From: Allobaileyella intestinalis | GTDB taxonomy: Bacteria > Bacillota > Clostridia > Peptostreptococcales > Anaerovoracaceae | Assembly: GCF_009695865.1 (NCBI RefSeq) | Contig: NZ_VUNB01000004.1 | Span: 62,001-126,000 of the forward strand | Direction: 5' to 3' | Length of the DNA stretch: 64,000 nucleotides | Shown here: in pieces, positions 26,596-35,318 of the stretch | Layout: every line of letters begins with the position of its first letter | Position numbering within the stretch: position 1 is the first letter of the stretch | Program-made: the position numbers and the translations under genes | Notes under the pieces: generated by a model | Seen by the model: the letters and a program-made list of their open reading frames with translations, nothing else | Told to the model about the DNA's origin: nothing | Databases searched by the model: none

Positions 26596-29214
26596 ATGGA
26601 AAAACTTGGATTAAATGAAATCAGAAGCCGTTTCAGAGATTTTTATGTAAGCAAGGGACATTATGCCGCAGGAAGCGCATCGCTTATTCCGAAGAACGAC
26701 AAGAGCCTGCTTATAATCAACTCGGGAATGGCGCCTCTTAAGCCATATTTTGCAGGAGTTGAGACTCCTCCCTCAAAGAGGATGACCACCTGCCAGAAGT
26801 GCATCAGAACAGGCGATATCGAGAATGTTGGAAAGACTGCGAGACACGGCACATTCTTCGAGATGCTTGGTAATTTCAGCTTTGGTGACTATTTCAAGAA
26901 AGAGTCACTTACTTGGGGATGGGAATTCATTACAGAAAACCTGAAGATGCCGAAGGATAAGCTTTGGGCTACAATCTATGAAGATGATGAGGAAGCTCAT
27001 GATATATGGATAAGCCTGGGCATGCCAGAGGATCATATTGTCAGACTTGGCAAAGAAGACAATTTCTGGGAGATCGGTCTTGGCCCATGCGGTCCGTGTT
27101 CCGAAATTTATTTCGACAGAGGGGAGAAATACGGATGTGGTAAGCCAGACTGCAAGCCTGGATGTGAGTGCGACAGGTATGTTGAATTCTGGAATCACGT
27201 TTTCACTCAGTTCTCAAGGGAAGAGGATGGCAGTTATTCAAATCTTGCTCATCCAAACATTGATACAGGAATGGGCCTTGAGAGAATCGCTTGCATCATG
27301 CAGGGTGTGGATTCCATATTTGATGTAGATACTGTCCGTCACATTCTCAATGCCGTAACAGAAATGGCAGGAGTCAAATACGAAGACGGAGACGAGAAGG
27401 CTGACATGAGTATCAGGATCGTAACGGACCACCTGAGATCCATGGTGTTCATGATTGCTGACGGAATTCTGCCAAGCAACGAGGGCAGAGGATACGTTCT
27501 CAGAAGACTTATCAGACGTGCATCGAGACACGGAAGACTTCTGGGCATTCAGGAGCCTGAGTTCCTGTCACAGCTGGCAGATAAGGTAATTGAAGTTTCA
27601 GGAGAGGCTTATCCTGAACTGGTGGAAAAAAGAGATTACATCAAGAAGATGATTTCCCTTGAAGAAGAGAGATTTGGCAAAGCCCTGGATAACGGTTTAC
27701 ACCTTCTCTTTGGATATGTGGCAGATATGGAAGAAGAGGGAAAAGACACTCTTGATGGAGAGCATGCATTCAAACTTTATGATACATATGGATTCCCTGT
27801 AGAGCTTACAGAAGAGATTCTGGAAGAAAAGGGAAAGAAAGTAGACATGGAAGGCTTCCGTGAACATATGACCCGTCAGAAGGACATGGCCAGAGCCGGT
27901 CAGAAGGATACTTCTGATGATGCATGGAAGGATGCTGCCGATTATGACAGCCTGCCTGCCACGGAATTTGTGGGATATGAGATGGAATCCTGCAACGGAA
28001 ACGTCCTTTACACAGGAAAGAAGGATGAGACCCATGCTCTGCTTATTACAGACAGAACCCCATTTTATGCAACAAGCGGCGGACAGATTAACGATACAGG
28101 ATTTATTTCAGCCGGAAAGACAGTGCTTAGAGTGGAAGATGTGGTTAAGGAGAATGGAATCTATCTCCACATTATCAGACCGGAAGATATGGATGCAGCC
28201 CTTCAGCTGGAAAACGGCACAGAAGTCCAGATGTCTATAGATTCTGTACGGAGACACAAGATATCAAGAGGACACAGTGCTACCCATCTGCTGCAGCAGG
28301 CTCTGAGAGATGTTCTGGGAAATCACGTTCAGCAGGCCGGATCATTCGTTGATGACAATTATCTCAGGTTCGACTTCAGTCACTTCCAGCCTATGACAGA
28401 CAAAGAGATTAGTGATGTGGAGCGCCTGGTAAATCTGAAGATTGACCAGTTCCTTAATATCAAGATGGAAGAGATGCCTATTGAAGATGCCAAGAAGCTG
28501 GGAGCTATGGCCATTTTCGGTGAGAAGTACGGCTCAATTGTAAGAGTTGTAAGCATGGGCGACTACAGCGTTGAGTTCTGCGGAGGTACTCATCTTAACA
28601 ACACTGGTATGATCGGCGCATTCAGAATCACCGGAGAGAGCGGAGTAGCATCAGGGGTAAGAAGGATTGAAGCTGTTACCGGAACAGTTGTTTCAGACCT
28701 GCTAAAGAGAACTGATGATACAGTAGAAGAAACTGCAGAGGCCCTCAAGACAACCAGAAGCGAGGTGGCAAGAAAGGCTGCACAGGTAATGGCTGAGAAC
28801 AAGGAGCTGGCCAAAACCATTAAGAGCATGGAAGCAGGAAAGCTTGCTGATTCTCTTGATGATATAATTGCTTCTGGAAAGGATGCAGGAAAGGCGAAAC
28901 TGATTACAGCATCCTTCAATGATGTTGATGCAGATCAGCTGAGAGAGATGGCAGACAGTGTTAAGGAAAAAGTAGATAACGCTGTAATCGTCTTTGCTTC
29001 AGTAACAGAGGGTAAGGCCTCCATGATCTGCGCAGTAAGTGACAAGCTTGTTGGAGAGGGATACCACGCTGGAAAGATTATTAAGGAAGTAGCAAAGGCT
29101 GCAGGCGGCGGTGGCGGCGGAAAAGCCGGAATGGCTCAGGCCGGAGTCAAGAATCCGGAGAAACTGGAAGACGCATTCCACAAGGCTGCTGAAATTCTTG
29201 AGGCACAGGCGTAG
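26596..29214 (+). CDS. alaS: Alanyl-tRNA synthetase
   Basis: An 872-residue class II synthetase. The catalytic core opens with RSRFRDFYVSKGH and contains GNFSFGDYFK and GMGLERI. The editing domain has the zinc-binding GHSATHLL and the CGGTH motif. A C-terminal coiled region and the glycine-rich C-Ala domain (GGGGGGKAGMAQAG) close it. A second zinc-like cysteine set, CGKPDCKPGCEC, lies near residue 180. Length is typical. It heads the alaS-ireB-ruvX block, spaced by 78 and 39 bases. Confidence 0.98.
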   Translation: MEKLGLNEIRSRFRDFYVSKGHYAAGSASLIPKNDKSLLIINSGMAPLKPYFAGVETPPSKRMTTCQKCIRTGDIENVGKTARHGTFFEMLGNFSFGDYFKKESLTWGWEFITENLKMPKDKLWATIYEDDEEAHDIWISLGMPEDHIVRLGKEDNFWEIGLGPCGPCSEIYFDRGEKYGCGKPDCKPGCECDRYVEFWNHVFTQFSREEDGSYSNLAHPNIDTGMGLERIACIMQGVDSIFDVDTVRHILNAVTEMAGVKYEDGDEKADMSIRIVTDHLRSMVFMIADGILPSNEGRGYVLRRLIRRASRHGRLLGIQEPEFLSQLADKVIEVSGEAYPELVEKRDYIKKMISLEEERFGKALDNGLHLLFGYVADMEEEGKDTLDGEHAFKLYDTYGFPVELTEEILEEKGKKVDMEGFREHMTRQKDMARAGQKDTSDDAWKDAADYDSLPATEFVGYEMESCNGNVLYTGKKDETHALLITDRTPFYATSGGQINDTGFISAGKTVLRVEDVVKENGIYLHIIRPEDMDAALQLENGTEVQMSIDSVRRHKISRGHSATHLLQQALRDVLGNHVQQAGSFVDDNYLRFDFSHFQPMTDKEISDVERLVNLKIDQFLNIKMEEMPIEDAKKLGAMAIFGEKYGSIVRVVSMGDYSVEFCGGTHLNNTGMIGAFRITGESGVASGVRRIEAVTGTVVSDLLKRTDDTVEETAEALKTTRSEVARKAAQVMAENKELAKTIKSMEAGKLADSLDDIIASGKDAGKAKLITASFNDVDADQLREMADSVKEKVDNAVIVFASVTEGKASMICAVSDKLVGEGYHAGKIIKEVAKAAGGGGGGKAGMAQAGVKNPEKLEDAFHKAAEILEAQA

Positions 29215-29292
29215 AATAATAATGTATGAATACTGTTTCCTCATTTTCTGAGGCTATCCACTTAATACCGAACTATGTAAGGAGGTGCGGAA

Positions 29293-29559
29293 ATGAGCAA
29301 GGATACGATTTTGTTTGAAGGAGTAAAGGCTACACAGCTCACAAGAAGGGAAATACTGGAGCAGGTGTACAATGCCCTTGAGGAAAGAGGGTATAACGCC
29401 GTTGACCAGATGGTAGGATACCTTACTTCAGGAGATCCTTCATATATTACCAGCCATAATGGAGCCAGAAATCTGATCATGAAGGTGGACAGAGACGATC
29501 TTCTTGAAGAGATTCTGAGAGCATATCTGGGAAAAGAAAAGAACGAAGAAGATCTTTAG
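29293..29559 (+). CDS. ireB: IreB family regulatory phosphoprotein
   Basis: An 88-residue DUF965/YrzL protein. In Enterococcus, IreB is phosphorylated by the Ser/Thr kinase IreK and modulates cephalosporin resistance. The family signatures YNALEERGYNAVDQMVGYL and GDPSYITSHNGARN are intact, and N-terminal threonines (T5, T13, T16) are candidate phosphorylation sites. Strong AAGGAGG start. It lies between alaS and ruvX as in most Firmicutes. Confidence 0.92.
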   Translation: MSKDTILFEGVKATQLTRREILEQVYNALEERGYNAVDQMVGYLTSGDPSYITSHNGARNLIMKVDRDDLLEEILRAYLGKEKNEEDL

Positions 29560-29598
29560 TTTTAAGACAGTCCCTACAAAGAAGACAGGAGATAAATT

Positions 29599-30042
29599 TT
29601 GGGCAGAAAAATAGGACTCGATGTGGGAGATAAGACCATAGGTGTTGCAGTAAGCGACATTCTGGACATAACAGCCCAGGGGGTTAAGACCATAGAAAGA
29701 GTGGGCATAAAGAAGGATACTACTGAAGTGCTTAATCTTATCAAAGAATATGACTGCGATACTGTAGTCATAGGTCTTCCTCTCAGTTTAGACGGAAGTG
29801 ACAGCATTCAGACCGAGAAGGTCAGAGAGTTCAGGAGACGTCTTGAAAATAAACTGAGAAGCTCTGCCATGGCTCATGTTAAAGTGGACTGGATGGACGA
29901 GAGATTTACCACTGTAATAGCAGAAAGCGTACTGTCTCAGGCTGGCATGACCAGACAGGAGAGGAAGAAAATTGTGGACAGGCAAGCTGCCATAGTTATT
30001 CTTCAAAGTTACATGGACAGACAGCATAATCTGCAGAGCTGA
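29599..30042 (+). CDS. ruvX: Putative pre-16S rRNA nuclease / RuvX (YqgF)
   Basis: A 147-residue RNase H-fold protein. GLDVGDKTIGVAVSD carries the first catalytic aspartate, GLPLSLDG lies in the centre and DERFTT the next acidic residue. It starts with TTG seven bases after AGGAG; no ATG is available near the conserved N-terminus. Family members process 16S rRNA ends or resolve Holliday junctions. Confidence 0.93.
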   Translation: MGRKIGLDVGDKTIGVAVSDILDITAQGVKTIERVGIKKDTTEVLNLIKEYDCDTVVIGLPLSLDGSDSIQTEKVREFRRRLENKLRSSAMAHVKVDWMDERFTTVIAESVLSQAGMTRQERKKIVDRQAAIVILQSYMDRQHNLQS

Positions 30043-30051
30043 TGCATGTAT

Positions 30052-30077
30052 GCCCGGGGTCACGATTGTTCCCGGGC
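30052..30077 (+). terminator. Hairpin between ruvX and the purine operon
   Basis: GCCCGGG (30052-30058) and CCCGGGC (30071-30077) form a perfect stem with a 12-base loop. The following run is only moderately T-rich (TGTATTTAG), so it may act as a weak terminator or attenuator. Confidence 0.55.
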
Positions 30078-30116
30078 TGTATTTAGATGTATTTTTGTGG
30101 TAAGGAAAGGGTGCAA

Positions 30117-30833
30117 ATGGAAAAAAATCTGATTCAGGATCTGAGCTTTCTCTCATCTAATGAATACTGGGGCAGAGGTATCCTAATAGGAAATCTCAAG
30201 GGCAAGGTATACATCGGATATTTCATTATGGGAAGAAGCCAGAACAGCAGGAACCGTTATTTCTATGAGGATGGAGAGAACCTTGCAATCGCTCCATATG
30301 ATGTAGATAAGCTGGAAGATCCAAGTCTCATCATCTATTATCCTGTTAAGACATCAGGAGATAAGCTGATCGTTACCAATGGTGACCAGACTGATACTAT
30401 TGAAGAAGGCTTCAGGGAAGGAAAGACCTTCCAGGAGTCCCTTAGAACAAGATGCTTTGAACCTGACGAACCAAACTACACTCCAAGGATCAGCGGTCTT
30501 GTTTCTATGAAGACAGGAGATTTTTCCATGAGCATCCTGAAGAACCAGGACGGAAAAGGAGAGCTTTGCGCCAGGTATCTCTACGAGTACGGATGCCAGG
30601 AAGGCAACGGCCGTTTCATACATACCTATGAAAAAAATGACAATCCTTTGCCGACATTTTGCGGAGAACCGTGGAGCATAGATCTGTCAGGAGCAGGAGA
30701 TCTTGAAACCTTTGGAAACACCATCTGGAACTGCCTTGATGATGAAAACAAGATCTCTCTGTGCGTCATGTCAATAGACAAGGAAACAGGGGATAGAACC
30801 ACAATAATCAAGAACAAGAGAATGGGGGACTAA
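30117..30833 (+). CDS. purO: IMP cyclohydrolase, PurO type
   Basis: A 238-residue protein resembling the archaeal IMP cyclohydrolase PurO, which closes FAICAR to IMP, the last step of de novo purine synthesis. Diagnostic stretches are IGYFIMGRSQNSRNR, IVTNGDQTDTI and YTPRISG; the corresponding archaeal sequences are SNGSHTDTI and NTPRIAA. The ATG at 30117 follows AAGGAAAGGG; a longer frame from 30087 lacks family similarity. The stop TAA directly abuts the purB ATG. Together with the stand-alone AICAR transformylase two genes later it replaces bifunctional PurH. Confidence 0.85.
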   Translation: MEKNLIQDLSFLSSNEYWGRGILIGNLKGKVYIGYFIMGRSQNSRNRYFYEDGENLAIAPYDVDKLEDPSLIIYYPVKTSGDKLIVTNGDQTDTIEEGFREGKTFQESLRTRCFEPDEPNYTPRISGLVSMKTGDFSMSILKNQDGKGELCARYLYEYGCQEGNGRFIHTYEKNDNPLPTFCGEPWSIDLSGAGDLETFGNTIWNCLDDENKISLCVMSIDKETGDRTTIIKNKRMGD

Positions 30834-32309
30834 ATGGCTGAACATTTTGAAATTCCAGAGGAACAGAGAAACGTTCCTGCAGAGAAACTGGTGTATATGT
30901 CACCGCTTTCAGTTAGATATGCCAGCAAAGAGATGAAGTATATTTTCTCAGATGAGAAGAAATTCACCACATGGCACAGACTTTGGATTGCTCTGGCCAA
31001 GGCGGAAAAAGAGCTGGGACTGGGCATAACTCAGGAACAGATTGACGAGATGGAAGCAGCCAAGGACATTGTGGACTTTGAGGTTGCCGAGAAGAGGGAA
31101 AAGGAAGTCCGCCATGATGTAATGAGCCATGTATATGCTTACGGAAAAAGATGTCCGAAGGCTGAACCTATTATCCACCTGGGAGCAACTTCCTGCTATG
31201 TAGGCGATAATACAGATGTGATCCTGATGAGAGATGCCCTCAATGTTATTCTGGAAAAAGCAGTTCAGGTTGAGCGTAATCTAGCGGCTTTTGCAGACAA
31301 ATACAAGGACCTTCCTTGCCTGGGATACACTCATCTTCAGCCGGCCCAGCTTACGACTGTTGGAAAGAGGGCAACACTGTGGATGTATGAGCTTTCCCTT
31401 GACATCCAGGAGCTGGAGAGAAGAATAGAAGATCTCAGAATGCTGGGATCCAAGGGAACAACGGGAACTCAGGCAAGCTTCATGGACCTTTTCGACGGAG
31501 ACGAAGACAAGGTGAGAAAGCTGGATCAGCTTATTGCCGACGATTTCGGGTTCAAGGGATGCGTTCCTGTATCTGGACAGACATATACAAGAAAAGTTGA
31601 CTATAATATTTTATCGACTCTTTCAGGCCTTGCCCAGTCTGCATCTAAGTTCTCTAACGACTTGAGAATTCTTCAGTCATTCGGCGAAATGGAGGAGCCT
31701 TTCGAAAAGAATCAGATTGGTTCATCGGCTATGCCATACAAGAGGAATCCAATGAGATCTGAGAGAATCACCTCTCTTTCCAGATATGTGATGATTGACT
31801 CTCTCAATCCTGCTATTACGGCAGCTACTCAGTGGTTCGAAAGGACTCTTGACGATTCTGCCAACAAGAGACTTTCTGTTCCGGAAGCCTTCCTGGCCAT
31901 GGACGGAATTCTTGATCTTTACATTAACATTACCAGTGATATGGTGGTTTACCCTAAGGTCATCTATGCAAGAGTAATGGAGAAGCTTCCATACATAGCA
32001 ACTGAAAACATCATGATGGAGGCCGTTAAGAAGGGCGGAAACCGCCAGGAGCTCCATGAAATTATCAGGGAACATTCTCACGCTGCAACCAGGAGGGTCA
32101 AGATGGAGGGTGCGCCTCTTGATCTGGTAGACAGGTTGGCAGCAGACCCTGCCTTCCATTTGACAAAGGAAGAGATCATGAGTCATCTTGATCCGAAGCT
32201 GTACACTGGTCGTTCAGCCAGTCAGGTTACAGACTTCCTCAATGATGTAATCAAACCTATTCTCGACAGATATCCTGACGAGAAACTGGACGCTGAGATT
32301 AATGTATAG
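30834..32309 (+). CDS. purB: Adenylosuccinate lyase
   Basis: A 491-residue fumarase-superfamily enzyme that acts twice in purine synthesis: SAICAR to AICAR and adenylosuccinate to AMP. HLGATSCYVGDNTD, THLQPAQLTTVGKR and the mobile signature loop SSAMPYKRNPMRSERI are present. The length, about 490, is the longer eukaryote-like form rather than the 430-residue Bacillus form. Its start codon immediately follows the purO stop, and the AICAR transformylase begins 19 bases downstream: a tight three-gene operon. Confidence 0.96.
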   Translation: MAEHFEIPEEQRNVPAEKLVYMSPLSVRYASKEMKYIFSDEKKFTTWHRLWIALAKAEKELGLGITQEQIDEMEAAKDIVDFEVAEKREKEVRHDVMSHVYAYGKRCPKAEPIIHLGATSCYVGDNTDVILMRDALNVILEKAVQVERNLAAFADKYKDLPCLGYTHLQPAQLTTVGKRATLWMYELSLDIQELERRIEDLRMLGSKGTTGTQASFMDLFDGDEDKVRKLDQLIADDFGFKGCVPVSGQTYTRKVDYNILSTLSGLAQSASKFSNDLRILQSFGEMEEPFEKNQIGSSAMPYKRNPMRSERITSLSRYVMIDSLNPAITAATQWFERTLDDSANKRLSVPEAFLAMDGILDLYINITSDMVVYPKVIYARVMEKLPYIATENIMMEAVKKGGNRQELHEIIREHSHAATRRVKMEGAPLDLVDRLAADPAFHLTKEEIMSHLDPKLYTGRSASQVTDFLNDVIKPILDRYPDEKLDAEINV

Positions 32310-32328
32310 ATATAATAGGAGACTCGAT

Positions 32329-33516
32329 ATGAATATGATGGAACTGAAATACGGATGCAATCCTAATCAGAAGCCTGCGTCCGTTTCAATGGAAGACGGA
32401 TCGGATCTTCCCTTTACTGTTCTTAATGGAAAGCCGGGATATATCAATCTTCTGGATGCTCTTAACAGCTGGCAGCTGGTTAAAGAACTTAAAGAAGCAA
32501 CAGGCCTTTCCTCAGCAGCTTCTTTTAAACATGTAAGTCCAACTTCTGCAGCTGTTGGAAGACCTATGAGTCAGAGACTTAAGAAAGCCTGCTTCGTAGA
32601 TGACGTAGATGGTCTCGATGATTCTCCTATTGCTACTGCCTATGCCAGGGCAAGGGGAACAGACAGGATGTCTTCCTTCGGAGATTTTATTGCCCTCAGC
32701 GATGTATGTGATGAGACCTGTGCAAGGCTGATCAAGAGGGAAGTATCAGACGGAATAATTGCTCCAGGTTATGATGAAGCTGCCCTTGAGATATTGACAA
32801 AGAAGAAAGGCGGCAAGTACCTGGTTCTGCAGATGGACCCAGCTTACGAACCACCGGAACTGGAGAAGAAGCAGGTGTTCGGAATTACTTTTTCCCAGAA
32901 GCACAACGATGTTAAACTGGACAGTTCCTGCCTCACCAATATCGTAACGGAAAATAAAGATCTGCCGGAAGAAGCTAAGGAGAATATGATTATTGCTCTC
33001 ATAGCTTTGAAGTACACTCAGTCCAATTCAGTTGCATATGCTTACGATGGACAGTGCATTGGCGTTGGAGCAGGACAGCAGTCAAGGGTCCACTGCACAA
33101 GGCTGGCCGGCAGCAAAGCAGACAACTGGTTCCTGAGGCAGTCAGACAAGGTTCTTAATCTTCCATGGAAGGATGGTATTAAGAGACCGGACAAGGACAA
33201 TTTCATTGACAGATATATTGCAATGGAAGAGACCCCTGAGGCAACAGGCAACTTTAACTGGGAAGAAAAATTTACTTCAAAGCCTGAAGCTTTTACGATT
33301 GCTGAGAAAAAGGAGCTCCTTTCCCAGGAGAACGATGTGGTTCTGGCTTCAGATGCATTTTTCCCGTTCAGCGATAATATCGAGAGAGCACTTGAAAGCG
33401 GAGTGAAGTATGTTGTTCAGCCAGGAGGCTCTACAAGAGATGATGTTGTGCTGGATTGCTGCAACAGAAACAACATGGTAATGGTTTTCAACGGAATCAG
33501 ACTTTTCCACCACTAA
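32329..33516 (+). CDS. Stand-alone AICAR transformylase
   Basis: A 395-residue phosphoribosylaminoimidazolecarboxamide formyltransferase. It corresponds to the C-terminal domain of PurH and lacks the N-terminal IMP cyclohydrolase domain. The opening LKYGCNPNQKPA, the catalytic Lys-His pair in FKHVSPTSAAVG, and C-terminal DAFFPFSDNIE and VVQPGGSTRDD motifs are clear. The start at 32329 follows ATAGGAGACTCG; the frame is open for nine more codons overlapping purB. This enzyme makes FAICAR, the substrate of the PurO-type protein encoded two genes upstream. Confidence 0.92.
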   Translation: MNMMELKYGCNPNQKPASVSMEDGSDLPFTVLNGKPGYINLLDALNSWQLVKELKEATGLSSAASFKHVSPTSAAVGRPMSQRLKKACFVDDVDGLDDSPIATAYARARGTDRMSSFGDFIALSDVCDETCARLIKREVSDGIIAPGYDEAALEILTKKKGGKYLVLQMDPAYEPPELEKKQVFGITFSQKHNDVKLDSSCLTNIVTENKDLPEEAKENMIIALIALKYTQSNSVAYAYDGQCIGVGAGQQSRVHCTRLAGSKADNWFLRQSDKVLNLPWKDGIKRPDKDNFIDRYIAMEETPEATGNFNWEEKFTSKPEAFTIAEKKELLSQENDVVLASDAFFPFSDNIERALESGVKYVVQPGGSTRDDVVLDCCNRNNMVMVFNGIRLFHH

Positions 33517-33524
33517 TTTGTAAG

Positions 33525-33560
33525 AACGGGGCTGCCTGCAGAAGGTGGCCCTTCGTTTTA
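33525..33560 (+). terminator. Terminator of the purine operon
   Basis: GGGCTGCC and GGTGGCCC form a stem (with a G-T pair) around TGCAGAA, extended by AACG/CGTT, followed by TTTTA. Confidence 0.7.
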
Positions 33561-33620
33561 TGAGTCTGGAATAGGGTTCCGCAGTGGATTTTGAAGATAA
33601 TTTATGGAAGGAGAGTCCAG

Positions 33621-34532
33621 ATGAATGACCTGCAGATAGATTATTTTATGGCTGTGGGAACAAACCTGAGTTTTACAAAAACTTCTCAGGAACTGTATGT
33701 GTCTCAGCCTGCCATATCAAAACAGATTAAGCTGATGGAAGAGGAACTGGGAGTACGGCTTTTCTACAGGAACAACAAGAAAACTGAATTAACTGAAGCA
33801 GGAAAACTGTTTTACGAATTCTTTGGAAACTACAAGGCAGGGTTGAAAAACGTAAAGGAAAAGGCTGTTCAACTTCAGGAAAGAGAGCGGAGAACCCTGA
33901 AAATCGGTTTTATGGAGGGATGGGATCTGACGCTGATTCTGCCTGAGTTAAATCGCAGAATGCAGGAAGCCTTTCCGGGAATACAGATTGAGATTGATTG
34001 CGGAGGAATAAAGGATCTGGAAGCTTCCCTTCTGAACGGAAGGCTGGACATTGTGATGACACTGCACAACAGCCTTTATGACATTGATGATCTGGAATGC
34101 AGAGATATAATGGAATCCCGCAAGATTCTGATGTATTCATCAAAATGGTCATCTGATAACTCAATTAAACCTGCAATATCAGATTTCAAAGACAAGACAT
34201 TTGTTGCTCCGTCCTGTATTATGAACAGCGTCATCGAAAGAATTATTACTTCCTACTGCAGACCTTTCGGGTTTACGCCTGAGATCAAGTTTGTTCATAA
34301 TTTTGAGGCCATGATTACTTATGTGCGGAATGACATGGGGGTAGCCTTTGCGGACTGCTGGAACTGGGCAAAGCATTCTCATGACATAAAGTATTTCGAT
34401 GTGGATATCCAGGACAAAATCTGTGTGGTTACCATCGCCAGAGATTCAAGGCCGGTGGTAGAAACAGCTTCCCGCATTCTGGAAGAAATAACAGTAAGCA
34501 ACAAAGAAAAGATTAATGAAAGAAGTTCCTGA
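33621..34532 (+). CDS. LysR-type transcriptional regulator
   Basis: A 303-residue regulator. The N-terminal winged helix-turn-helix (FMAVGTNLSFTKTSQELYVSQPAISKQIKLMEEELG) is classical. The C-terminal two-lobe effector domain starts around residue 90 (LKIGFMEGWD). Its start follows AAGGAGAG. It points toward, and directly precedes, the accessory operon at 34745-39184, whose promoter has a perfect 22-bp palindrome at the LysR position. I infer that it controls that operon; the ligand is unknown. Confidence 0.92.
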   Translation: MNDLQIDYFMAVGTNLSFTKTSQELYVSQPAISKQIKLMEEELGVRLFYRNNKKTELTEAGKLFYEFFGNYKAGLKNVKEKAVQLQERERRTLKIGFMEGWDLTLILPELNRRMQEAFPGIQIEIDCGGIKDLEASLLNGRLDIVMTLHNSLYDIDDLECRDIMESRKILMYSSKWSSDNSIKPAISDFKDKTFVAPSCIMNSVIERIITSYCRPFGFTPEIKFVHNFEAMITYVRNDMGVAFADCWNWAKHSHDIKYFDVDIQDKICVVTIARDSRPVVETASRILEEITVSNKEKINERSS

Positions 34533-34545
34533 AAAATATACAATC

Positions 34546-34580
34546 CCGGAAGTCTTGACAAGCCAGGATTGTTTTTTTTA
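34546..34580 (+). terminator. Terminator after the LysR gene
   Basis: ACAATCC and GGATTGT flank an imperfect loop and are followed by TTTTTTT. Confidence 0.75.
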
Positions 34581-34616
34581 ATACCTTGAAATTACAGGCC
34601 TGTAGCCTGTTGTTTT

Positions 34617-34638
34617 TGCATAACCTGCAGGTTATGCA
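34617..34638. promoter_or_regulatory. Perfect 22-bp palindrome, candidate LysR operator
   Basis: The half-site TGCATAACCTG is followed directly by its exact reverse complement. A second short palindrome, ACAGGCCTGT, lies about 15 bases upstream. If the promoter at 34658-34685 is right, the centre of the 22-mer is about 64 bases before the transcription start, where LysR recognition sites normally sit. Confidence 0.65.
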
Positions 34639-34657
34639 TCTAATACCTTGATAATAA

Positions 34658-34685
34658 TTGTACAAAGTTACCGGGATTCTATATT
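34658..34685 (+). promoter_or_regulatory. Candidate promoter of the accessory operon
   Basis: TTGTAC (34658-34663), a 16-base spacer and TATATT (34680-34685). The -35 is imperfect, as expected for an activator-dependent promoter. Confidence 0.5.
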
Positions 34686-34744
34686 ATCTCATTGAAAGAC
34701 GTTATTCTTTTCACGATTACTACTTTGCAGGAGGATATAGAACA

Positions 34745-35218
34745 ATGGTAAAGAGTAAAAAGCTCATGGCAGTGAATGCGCTTATATTGGATCTGCCACT
34801 CAGTATAGTTGTAACTCTGGTAGCCCTTCTTGTAGGAAAGAACTTCTCAACTCAGGCATTTATAATGAATTGTATCCTGGCTTACATCATTACATTCCTG
34901 ATCAATATGTTTGTTCCTTTCCCTAAATGGGGATTTGCATTTGCATCTAAGTTTGCACAGCCAGCTACGTTCAAGTTCGGTGTTTTCTTCAACATCCTTG
35001 TGGCTGCTGTGTTCACAATCATACTTGATATTGTAATGGCAGCAGTAGGCGTACTGATCATTGCACATCAGCCATTCATCGTATTTGTCTTCGCAGCACT
35101 GGGAACTTTCATTCCGTGCTACGTTACAGCTTTTATCGTTGCATTTATCTGCAATGTTCCAGCTGACAAGCTGAGCAGAGCAATCTGCCATGAACCTGCA
35201 GATTATGAGCATAAGTAG
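34745..35218 (+). CDS. Small four-span membrane protein
   Basis: A 157-residue protein with about four hydrophobic segments (residues 9-29, 37-56, 78-103, 112-137), positively charged at the N-terminus (MVKSKK). The start is set by AGGAGG nine bases upstream. I do not recognise the family with certainty; it has the look of a small DUF2798-like membrane protein. It is the first gene after the palindrome promoter and leads the flavoprotein/EthD/LVIVD group, so it may be a transporter or membrane partner of that pathway. Confidence 0.65.
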   Translation: MVKSKKLMAVNALILDLPLSIVVTLVALLVGKNFSTQAFIMNCILAYIITFLINMFVPFPKWGFAFASKFAQPATFKFGVFFNILVAAVFTIILDIVMAAVGVLIIAHQPFIVFVFAALGTFIPCYVTAFIVAFICNVPADKLSRAICHEPADYEHK

Positions 35219-35318
35219 TATTCATTTTTACCGTCAGTAAGACGGACAGAATAGAAGTTATAGTCCAAAATCATTTTAGAAATTAAAATCTGATTATGAA
35301 ATCAGGAGGAAGAAATCA

